A stretch of DNA of 7,439 nt from the NCBI GenBank assembly GCA_027858215.1, contig JAQIDD010000344.1:1-7439 (forward strand), written 5' to 3'. The stretch is from Candidatus Delongbacteria bacterium (lineage in GTDB: Bacteria > Bacteroidota > Bacteroidia > Bacteroidales > ML635J-15). Under the pieces are notes generated by a model. That model worked only from the letters and a program-made list of their open reading frames with translations. It was not told where the DNA came from and searched no databases. Positions 1-5,647 of this stretch are shown here, piece by piece (position 1 is the first letter of the stretch; every line of letters starts with the position of its first letter). The translations under genes and the position numbers were made by a program.

Positions 1-13
1 GTTTCTCATATAC

Positions 14-69
14 TGCTTCAAATTTTATTGCATTATCCCGATAGTGCTTCAAAAATTTTCATTGTCTAT
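14..69. repeat. Imperfect tandem direct repeat, about 31-bp period
   Basis: Two copies begin TGCTTCAAA, at 14 and at 45. Each continues into a T-rich run and then a variant of ATTG..TAT, ending near 36 and 69. The copies differ by a 2-bp insertion and a few substitutions. This is seen directly. The function is unknown; a pair of protein-binding sites or low-complexity drift are both possible. Confidence 0.4.
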
Positions 70-123
70 GAAAAACGCTGAAAATCTTGATGCGAAAGAA
101 TTAATAGAAGTCCCCTTAATATT

Positions 124-167
124 TCCGGAGATTGCCTGTAGTAATACGGTACTAAACTACGTCCGGA
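124..167. repeat. Nested palindrome cluster upstream of the rhomboid genes
   Basis: Two copies of the self-complementary hexamer TCCGGA (124-129 and 162-167) flank a smaller inverted repeat, GTAGT (138-142) with ACTAC (156-160). Inside that is a competing pair, TAGTA (139-143) with TACTA (150-154). The inner stems are mutually exclusive. There is no T-run after the structure, so it does not look like an intrinsic terminator. It could be a regulatory or recombination site, or the remnant of a mobile-element end. Confidence 0.35.
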
Positions 168-206
168 TTTGAGCTAAAAACAAAAAGTCCATAAACCTTA
201 TTCAAT

Positions 207-242
207 AAAATAATAAATTTACAGGAGTTTTTATTTATTTTG
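207..242 (+). promoter_or_regulatory. A/T-rich leader hairpin and weak promoter-like box before the first rhomboid gene
   Basis: AAAATAATAAA (207-217) can pair with TTTATTTATTTT (230-241) with one bulged base, presenting ACAGGAG in the loop. The 8-mer TTATTTTG at 235-242 differs at one position from the Bacteroidota -7 consensus TAnnTTTG, but I find no matching -33 TTTG at 19-21 bp. The stretch just before the ATG at 272 is A/T-rich, as is usual for translation starts in this phylum. The ACAGGAG is about 45 nt from the start, too far to be its ribosome binding site. Confidence 0.25.
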
Positions 243-271
243 CAAATCTCTGATTTATAAAATAAAAACAT

Positions 272-1027
272 ATGATGCAATTCAGAACATCACCGTTTTC
301 AAATCTGCCACCGGTTGTTAAAAACCTGCTGGTGATTAATATAGCCATGTTTTTGCTGCTGGTGTTGGCGCAATTAATTTATAAAGTGGACCTGAATATG
401 TATTTGGGTCTATATCAACCACAATCCGAGGCATTTAAACCTTATCAACTCGTTACACACATGTTTATGCACGGTGGGCTGGCACATATTTTTTTCAATA
501 TGTTTGCCCTTTTTATGTTTGGAAGGGTACTGGAACAGGTATGGGGAGGCAAAAGGTTTCTGATATATTACCTGGTGACTGGTTTTGGTGCAGCATTGTT
601 GCACATGTTGGTAGGTTATTTGCAGGCACAAAGCCTGTTGAATGAATTACCTCCGGACACATTGGCCAAAATACAGACAGATGGGTTGGAAGCCTTGCGT
701 GCAGGGAAAAATTATGTGAATCCTGAAATGGCAAGGCTGAATGCCGTGATCAACACACCAACCATTGGCGCATCAGGTGCTGTGTTCGGATTGTTGCTGG
801 CTTTCGGAATGTTGTTTCCCGATACACGACTTATGCTGATATTCCCTCCTATACCCATACGTGCCAAATATTTTGTTATTGGTTATGGTGCTCTGGAGTT
901 GTATCTTGGTTTGACTCAGCCAGGGAGCAATGTAGCCCACTTTGCTCATCTCGGGGGCATGTTATTTGGTATTATTCTTATTTATCTGTGGAAGAAAGGC
1001 CAGTTTAATAAAAACCAGTGGAACTGA
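272..1027 (+). CDS. Rhomboid family intramembrane serine protease (first of a tandem pair)
   Basis: This is predicted to be a six-helix inner-membrane protease that cleaves transmembrane segments of other proteins; its substrate is unknown. The catalytic serine is in TIGASGA (Ser168), matching the GxSG motif. The catalytic histidine is in HFAHLGG (His226). The segment MHGGLAHIFFN supplies His72 and Asn76, which correspond to the oxyanion-hole residues H150 and N154 of E. coli GlpG. Helices fall near residues 17-38, 63-88, 96-118, 166-185, 197-216 and 224-241. A polar stretch of about 45 residues (about 119-163) separates the third helix from the Ser helix. The start is fixed by an in-frame TAA at 263-265; the second Met at 275 is an alternative. 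The stop overlaps the start of the next rhomboid gene (TGATG), indicating co-translation. The family call is secure; the biological role is not known. Confidence 0.93.
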   Translation: MMQFRTSPFSNLPPVVKNLLVINIAMFLLLVLAQLIYKVDLNMYLGLYQPQSEAFKPYQLVTHMFMHGGLAHIFFNMFALFMFGRVLEQVWGGKRFLIYYLVTGFGAALLHMLVGYLQAQSLLNELPPDTLAKIQTDGLEALRAGKNYVNPEMARLNAVINTPTIGASGAVFGLLLAFGMLFPDTRLMLIFPPIPIRAKYFVIGYGALELYLGLTQPGSNVAHFAHLGGMLFGIILIYLWKKGQFNKNQWN

Positions 1028-1926
1028 TGAAATTCTGGGATTGGATAAAATCAAACTTTGAGCGGGGATCCGTTTTAACAAGGTTGATCTACATAAATCT
1101 TGGTTTATTTATCATCGTAAGGGTTTTGATGGGCATTATCATTCTTGCCGGTGGCAATGCCGATGTAATTCTCAACTGGCTGGCCATGCCTGCTGGTTTT
1201 TCAGCACTCATTACCCGGCCGTGGACGGTTGTAAGCTACATGTTTTTGCATTACAGTTTTTTGCATATATTATTCAACCTCATTGCTCTATATTGGTTTG
1301 GGCACTTATTCACAAGATTCCTGACAGGAAATAATCTGTTTTCAGTGTATATGTTGGGCGGACTTTCAGGTGCAGCTATATATTTTGCTGCGTATAACCT
1401 GTTGCCTTTTCTGATGGTTGATAAAGCAAATGCCATGGTGTTGGGTGCCAGTGCTTCCATTTATGCTGTCCTGGTGGCTGTGGCATTCATTGTTCCCAAT
1501 TATGAGATATACATTCCGTTTATTTCACGGGTAAAAATAAAATGGCTGGCCATAGCCTTTATCGTACTCGACCTGATCAGCCTTCTCGCAGGACAAAATA
1601 TGGGTGGCCACATTGCTCATTTCGGAGGTACCGTTTTCGGATACGTTTATGCGGTGCAGCACAAGCAGGGAAATGATATCACAAGATGGTTCGAAAAATT
1701 AGTCTTGTCCTTTGTTTCGCTATTCAAACAAAAACCTAAAATGCACGTATCCTATAAAAGGGCATCCGGGAAAAAACGTCCGGAAACGGATATGGAATAC
1801 AACGCCAGGAAGAAAGCAAAACAGGATGAAATTAATCGAATCCTGGATAAAGTCAGCACTTCGGGTTATGGAAGTTTAACAAAGCGGGAAAAAGAAATAT
1901 TGTTTAAAAGCAGCAACAAACGATGA
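1027..1926 (+). CDS. Rhomboid family intramembrane serine protease with C-terminal cytosolic tail (DUF6576-like)
   Basis: This is the second, divergent rhomboid homologue of the pair. Numbering from the ATG at 1027, the active-site motif is GASAS with Ser142, so Ala replaces the usual Gly after the serine. The catalytic His198 lies in HIAHFGG, and FLHILFN carries His80 and Asn84. The six-helix core ends near residue 215. A basic hydrophilic tail of about 85 residues follows, ending in ILDKVSTSGYGSLTKREKE, which resembles the DUF6576 domain found at the end of Bacteroidota rhomboids. By the positive-inside rule the tail is cytoplasmic. A GTG at 1018 is in frame and would add three residues. 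I prefer the ATG at 1027 because it overlaps the preceding stop as TGATG, a typical coupling arrangement. The downstream gene starts within this stop codon (ATGA). All catalytic residues are present, so activity is plausible. Confidence 0.92.
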   Translation: MKFWDWIKSNFERGSVLTRLIYINLGLFIIVRVLMGIIILAGGNADVILNWLAMPAGFSALITRPWTVVSYMFLHYSFLHILFNLIALYWFGHLFTRFLTGNNLFSVYMLGGLSGAAIYFAAYNLLPFLMVDKANAMVLGASASIYAVLVAVAFIVPNYEIYIPFISRVKIKWLAIAFIVLDLISLLAGQNMGGHIAHFGGTVFGYVYAVQHKQGNDITRWFEKLVLSFVSLFKQKPKMHVSYKRASGKKRPETDMEYNARKKAKQDEINRILDKVSTSGYGSLTKREKEILFKSSNKR

Positions 1927-3011
1927 CGTTTATAAATACCATTGTCTGGATAATGAACTGGATAATTTCTATCTTGCTAATAGGTAGTTATTTATCAAGA
2001 TACGTAGATCCTGGCATTACAACCGTATTTGCTTTTTTGGGATTGGCATATCCGGTGTTGTTGTTGATAAATATTGCGTTTATCGTTTGGTGGATCATTG
2101 TCAGCTATAAACGCATGATACTAAGCTTAATGGTAATTTTCATCGGGTTTGGTTACATTGGTAATTTATGGAATCCAACCAAAAAAACTGTGCCGGAAAA
2201 TGAACAGGAGCAGGTTATAAAAATAATGTCATACAATGTTAAGTTGTTTGGGTTGTATGACTGGAAAAACAACAAGGAAATCCGGGATTCAATTTTTAAT
2301 TTTTTAAGACAGCAACAACCTGACATTGTCTGCTTTCAGGAATATTTTATCTCTGAAACCGGGTATTTTCCTACGAGGTCAAAACTAGTAACTGTTCTGG
2401 ATGCCAAAAATCTTCATGAGGGAATCGCCATTGAGGCACAACAAAAACAAAAATTCGGTATGGCCAGTTACCTAAAATATCCAATTGTCAACAAAGGAGA
2501 AGTTCAGTTTTCCAATTCAAAAAACATGTTCATATTCACTGATTTCCTTTGGGAGGGTGATACAGTACGTTTATACAATATACATCTTCAGTCCATTTAT
2601 TTTGATGACCAGAATTATCAGGATGTGGATGCAAATTTTTTAACCGATATTGATAAAGAAAGATTGGTGGGATACAACAGTATAAGGAGAAAATTAAGTT
2701 TTGCTTTTAAACAAAGGGCAAAGCAGGCTGAAGTGGTGGGAAAACATATCGAAAAATCACCCTATCCGGTAATTGTATGTGGAGATTTTAATGATACGCC
2801 TGTAAGTTATGCTTACCATAAAGTGGGAAAATCACTCTGTGATGGGTTTAAAAAAGCAGGCCATGGACTGGCTTTGAGTTATGAAAGGAAATACCTGCGG
2901 GTAAGGATTGACCATATTCTTTACAGCAATGATTTTACAGCTTATGAATTTAATGTTCATAGAATTGGATATTCTGACCATTTTCCTGTATCTTGCTACC
3001 TGAATAATTGA
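1923..3011 (+). CDS. Membrane-anchored endonuclease/exonuclease/phosphatase (EEP) family hydrolase
   Basis: An N-terminal membrane domain of three helices (about 4-24, 33-60 and 65-82) is followed by a complete EEP (DNase I-like) metal-dependent phosphodiesterase domain from about 98 to 360. All signature residues are visible: Asn105 in MSYNVKLF, Glu140 in CFQE, His221 in IHLQS, Asp288 and Asn290 in GDFND, Asp330 in RIDHIL, and Asp352-His353 in SDHFP. Lys63 and Arg64 between helices 2 and 3 place that loop in the cytoplasm, so the catalytic domain is probably periplasmic; Lys87-Lys88 after helix 3 weaken this slightly. The substrate cannot be read from sequence: EEP enzymes act on DNA, RNA, phosphoinositides or sphingomyelin. 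The start overlaps the preceding stop by 4 bp (ATGA), so it belongs to the rhomboid operon, an order common in Bacteroidota. Family call firm, substrate open. Confidence 0.92.
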   Translation: MTFINTIVWIMNWIISILLIGSYLSRYVDPGITTVFAFLGLAYPVLLLINIAFIVWWIIVSYKRMILSLMVIFIGFGYIGNLWNPTKKTVPENEQEQVIKIMSYNVKLFGLYDWKNNKEIRDSIFNFLRQQQPDIVCFQEYFISETGYFPTRSKLVTVLDAKNLHEGIAIEAQQKQKFGMASYLKYPIVNKGEVQFSNSKNMFIFTDFLWEGDTVRLYNIHLQSIYFDDQNYQDVDANFLTDIDKERLVGYNSIRRKLSFAFKQRAKQAEVVGKHIEKSPYPVIVCGDFNDTPVSYAYHKVGKSLCDGFKKAGHGLALSYERKYLRVRIDHILYSNDFTAYEFNVHRIGYSDHFPVSCYLNN

Positions 3012-3018
3012 TAATTGT

Positions 3019-3789
3019 ATGAAGTCTATACGCTTAGTTGTTTTTGTTTTCGTTGTCTTTATTTTGTCAGGATGTGGTTTCATCCGGCAGGACAGATTTG
3101 AGTGGCCAAGGCTAAAAGGTGAAGGCGAACTCGTTATCCATACATATTATGCAGTGACGTATAACCCCGAACACAATGTAGCTAGCTGGGCAGCATACTC
3201 ACTGACAAAAGAAGAAACCAGGCCTTTTGTAAAAAGAAAATACACCTATATGCCCGATACCTTGGTTTCAACAGGAACTGCTGAATACGATGATTACCGT
3301 GGGAGTGGTTATGACCGCGGTCATCTTCTGCCAGCCAGGGATATGTTATTTAATGAAACCGCAAGCTATGAGGTCAATTTCATGTCAAACATTACCCCGC
3401 AAGCTCCTGCTTTTAACCGTGGAATATGGCGCAGCCTGGAACAAAATGTCAGGTATTGGGCTCAAAAATACGATTCTGTTATGGTAGTTTCCGGGTCGAT
3501 ACTTGAAAAAGGCTTGCTGCGAATCGGTCGGGAAAATAAAATCACTGTGCCAAATAAATATTTTAAAACCATACTGATACACAATGATACCATTAGCGAA
3601 TCTATTGGTTTTGTGATTCCAAATTATCAAAACAAGAATAATTTCAGAGATGATTTATTTGATTATGCCGTTTCAGTGGATAAGCTGGAAAAAATGACAG
3701 GTTTGGATTTCTGGCCGATGTTGTGGGGAAGACGAGTGATAAAAGCTGAAAACAAATACAACCTGGAAATCTGGGAGATTGATGATTAG
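3019..3789 (+). CDS. DNA/RNA non-specific endonuclease, NucA/Serratia type, predicted lipoprotein
   Basis: This is a beta-beta-alpha-metal nuclease that cuts DNA and RNA using one divalent cation. The active-site signature is intact: DRGH at 99-102 with catalytic His102, followed by the PARDM context. Asn133 (in AFNRGIWRSLE) is the expected metal ligand and Glu141 lies eight residues further on, the same spacing as N119/E127 of Serratia nuclease. Phe and Trp positions around the NITPQ segment also fit the family. The N-terminus is a short lipoprotein signal, a hydrophobic run ending in LSGC with Cys19 as the lipidation site, so the enzyme should be exported and membrane-anchored. The next residues (GFIRQ) carry no obvious inner-membrane retention signal. 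It starts 7 bp after the EEP gene and is probably cotranscribed. Likely roles are extracellular or periplasmic nucleic-acid digestion; the target is not shown by sequence. Confidence 0.92.
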   Translation: MKSIRLVVFVFVVFILSGCGFIRQDRFEWPRLKGEGELVIHTYYAVTYNPEHNVASWAAYSLTKEETRPFVKRKYTYMPDTLVSTGTAEYDDYRGSGYDRGHLLPARDMLFNETASYEVNFMSNITPQAPAFNRGIWRSLEQNVRYWAQKYDSVMVVSGSILEKGLLRIGRENKITVPNKYFKTILIHNDTISESIGFVIPNYQNKNNFRDDLFDYAVSVDKLEKMTGLDFWPMLWGRRVIKAENKYNLEIWEIDD

Positions 3790-3878
3790 TGGGGTTGTTG
3801 GGATAACCTGATCGTGGGATGGCGATGAGGAACATAAACAACAAAAATCGTATTTTTAGTTATTTGATTTATCACACT
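3790..3878 (+). other. 89-bp gap between the nuclease and zupT genes
   Basis: This is the longest gap in the plus-strand cluster. It contains a short potential hairpin (GGTT/AACC around 3800-3816) without a T-run, then an A/T-rich stretch before the ATG at 3879. I see no good TAnnTTTG/TTTG promoter pair. Either zupT has its own weak promoter here or transcription continues from upstream. A reading frame entering from 3819 (MAMRNINN...) is in frame with zupT but is probably leader, not protein. Confidence 0.3.
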
Positions 3879-4679
3879 ATGGAAAGCAACGTATGGTATG
3901 CTTTATTATTAACTCTGTTTGCAGGATTATCCACAGGGATAGGAGGTTTTATTGCTGTTTTTACCAAAAACAACAATCAGAAATTCTTATCGGTAGCGCT
4001 TGGTTTTTCAGCGGGAGTTATGATTTATATTTCTTTTGTTGAGATATTACCGGTGGCTAACCACATGTTAGAACCTTGCTTCGAAACCAAAATGGGATTG
4101 TGGGTAACCTTGTTTGCATTTTTTGGTGGCATGTTGTTGATAACAATCATAGACAAACTGGTTCCTGAATACGAAAACCCACACGAGCCCCCTGATCACA
4201 GTGCTATGGACAGAATTCCCCCAGATGCAGATAAGCTAAAGAAACTGGGTGTTGTATCCGCCATTGCCATTGCCATTCATAATTTCCCCGAAGGAATCGC
4301 CACCTTTATGTCAGCTTTACAGGGCGTGGAAATCGGGTTGCCGATTGCTGTTGCTGTAGCCATTCATAATATCCCGGAGGGAATTGCAGTTGCGGTTCCA
4401 ATTTTCTATGCTACCCGGAGCCGGAAAAAAGCATTCAAATGGTCCTTTTTGTCCGGCCTGGCTGAGCCTCTTGGTGCTATCATAGCATTTTTGATTATTA
4501 TGCCTTTTCTTTCTCCATTATTAATGGGTATTGTGTTTGCCTCTGTGGCAGGAATTATGATTTTTATTTCGCTCGATGAATTGCTTCCGGCTGCTGAAAC
4601 ATACGGCGAGCATCATTTGGCTATTTATGGCTTGCTTGCAGGAATGGCGGTAATGGCGGTTTCTCTTATTCTTTTATAA
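3879..4679 (+). CDS. zupT: ZIP family divalent metal transporter, ZupT type
   Basis: This is an inner-membrane importer of Zn2+ and often of other divalent metals such as Fe2+ or Mn2+. It has 266 residues and eight predicted helices, close to the usual ZupT length. The two metal-site motifs are intact: HNFPEG (134-139) in helix 4 and HNIPEG (163-168) in helix 5. GLAEPLGA (193-200) and SLDELLP (231-237) also match the family. The loop between helices 3 and 4 (about 94-124) contains His102 and His107 among acidic residues, a probable metal-capturing loop. I chose the ATG at 3879 because homologues begin with a short polar stretch followed by ALLLTLFAGLSTGIGG. The in-frame ATGs at 3819 and 3825 would add about 20 atypical polar residues. 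The stop is one base from the next start, so the downstream lipoprotein gene is probably translationally coupled. Metal specificity cannot be set from sequence. Confidence 0.93.
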   Translation: MESNVWYALLLTLFAGLSTGIGGFIAVFTKNNNQKFLSVALGFSAGVMIYISFVEILPVANHMLEPCFETKMGLWVTLFAFFGGMLLITIIDKLVPEYENPHEPPDHSAMDRIPPDADKLKKLGVVSAIAIAIHNFPEGIATFMSALQGVEIGLPIAVAVAIHNIPEGIAVAVPIFYATRSRKKAFKWSFLSGLAEPLGAIIAFLIIMPFLSPLLMGIVFASVAGIMIFISLDELLPAAETYGEHHLAIYGLLAGMAVMAVSLILL

Positions 4680-4680
4680 C

Positions 4681-5643
4681 ATGACGAAACAGGTAATAAT
4701 AGCGATTTTCATTATTGGTATCATCTGCGTTGCCGGGTGTAATGACAATACTGAAGATTTCCCGGCACGTTATAAGGTGTCACAGGCAGAGTTTTCAGCA
4801 GGTGGTGAAATCAAAGACATGATTTTTCCTGCTGACAGCCTATGGCTTGTTTGTGGCGGAAAAAAAAATACACATGGTTTTATTTATGCTTCCCACAACA
4901 AGGGAAAGGCATGGCAAAAATGTCATGTTGCAGAGGAGGCTTCCATAAACGCATTGTTTTACAGTGAGGAAGCCGGTTTTTGGGCCGGTGGTGACAGCAT
5001 ACGGATGTGGCGCAGTGATGACGGAATATCATGGTATGATAATCCAAGGGCACCTTGTTACTGGGATAATTGCGAAAATCCCTATTGTGCCATACATGTA
5101 TGGGGCAAACATCATGTTTTTGGCGTTGGTGGCGAATATTTTCAACGGGGAATTACAAGTGAGTCAGGTACCGGGGTGAGTTATTGGATACAATTGTACT
5201 GGCCAAACCAGTGGAACGATTTGTATGTGGATGCTTATGATGTGATCATTGCTGGCTATGGGATGGTCATTCAAAGCTCTGATACTGTGCAGAATTTTGA
5301 TTATATGGATGTGTCAAAGGAAAATTTTACAGCCCTGGCGAAAAATCAGAATGATGAATTGTACCTGCTTGCAGAACAGGGGAAAATATACCATCTGGAA
5401 AAAAACAACTGGATATTAACAGACGAGTCGAAGGGCAGGTTTCGGGACATGGCATTTTACCAGGAATATGGATGTGCTGTGGGAGACGATGCGGTTCTTG
5501 CTGTTTCTGAAGACAATGGTAATTCGTGGTCTCAATATCGGTTTCCCGGCAACCGGCATTTATCCTTTATCAAATCAACAGATGAGGGTTTTATCATTGG
5601 CAGCCGCTCGGGGAATTTGTATTTTCTTGATATGGAAAACTGA
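4681..5643 (+). CDS. Predicted lipoprotein with Asp-box (BNR/Ycf48-like) beta-propeller repeats and a Cys/His cluster
   Basis: The product is not assigned to a known function. A hydrophobic signal of about 19 residues ends in VAGC, giving a lipidated Cys20 followed by Asn and Asp. The mature part shows three Asp-box-like motifs of the S-x-D-x-G-x-S/T-W kind: SHNKGKAW (71-78), SDDGISW (112-118) and SEDNGNSW (276-283). It also has several aromatic-rich strands with Gly turns, typical of BNR/sialidase or Ycf48-type propellers; the length of 320 is short for a full seven-blade fold. Between the second and third motifs is CYWDNCENPYC (Cys126, 131, 136), followed by His139, His144 and His145, which suggests a metal or disulfide site. 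Two more Cys lie at 58 and 81. It follows zupT by one base, so the pair is probably co-expressed. A role in metal handling is a guess from context only. Confidence 0.8.
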   Translation: MTKQVIIAIFIIGIICVAGCNDNTEDFPARYKVSQAEFSAGGEIKDMIFPADSLWLVCGGKKNTHGFIYASHNKGKAWQKCHVAEEASINALFYSEEAGFWAGGDSIRMWRSDDGISWYDNPRAPCYWDNCENPYCAIHVWGKHHVFGVGGEYFQRGITSESGTGVSYWIQLYWPNQWNDLYVDAYDVIIAGYGMVIQSSDTVQNFDYMDVSKENFTALAKNQNDELYLLAEQGKIYHLEKNNWILTDESKGRFRDMAFYQEYGCAVGDDAVLAVSEDNGNSWSQYRFPGNRHLSFIKSTDEGFIIGSRSGNLYFLDMEN

Positions 5644-5647
5644 TTTA

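Larger units (their letters stand above)
2..172 (+). other. Unrecognised open frame running in from the left edge
   Basis: This frame is open from the window edge to a TGA at 170-172, about 56 codons, with an internal ATG at 68 that would give a 34-residue peptide. I recognise no domain. The upstream half is rich in Phe, Ile and Cys, and the downstream half is more polar. It could be the 3' end of a gene cut by the window, a decayed fragment, or chance in A/T-rich DNA. The minus strand of the same stretch is broken by stops in all frames. In many Bacteroidota mutL precedes the rhomboid pair, but this peptide does not look like a MutL C-terminus. Confidence that it is a real gene is low. Confidence 0.15.

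Noticed and set aside
1..7. GTTTCTC at the left edge, complementary to GAGAAAC at 7418-7424, as terminal inverted repeats of the window
   Set aside because: A 7-bp match over this length is expected by chance and does not extend.
1018..1026. GTG start for the second rhomboid gene
   Set aside because: It adds only three residues; the ATG at 1027 overlaps the preceding stop in the usual TGATG coupling arrangement.
1018..1926. Second rhomboid as a catalytically dead pseudoprotease because of GASA instead of GxSG
   Set aside because: The catalytic Ser and His and the oxyanion residues are all present, and Ala after the serine is seen in related rhomboids.
3385..3630. Minus-strand frame inside the nuclease gene
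   Set aside because: It is antisense to a gene with intact catalytic motifs and has no recognisable product.
3800..3816. GGTT/AACC hairpin after the nuclease gene as a terminator
   Set aside because: The stem is only 4 bp and no T-run follows.
3819..3878. N-terminal extension of the ZIP transporter from the ATG at 3819
   Set aside because: The extra 20 residues are polar and atypical, and the family N-terminus fits the ATG at 3879.
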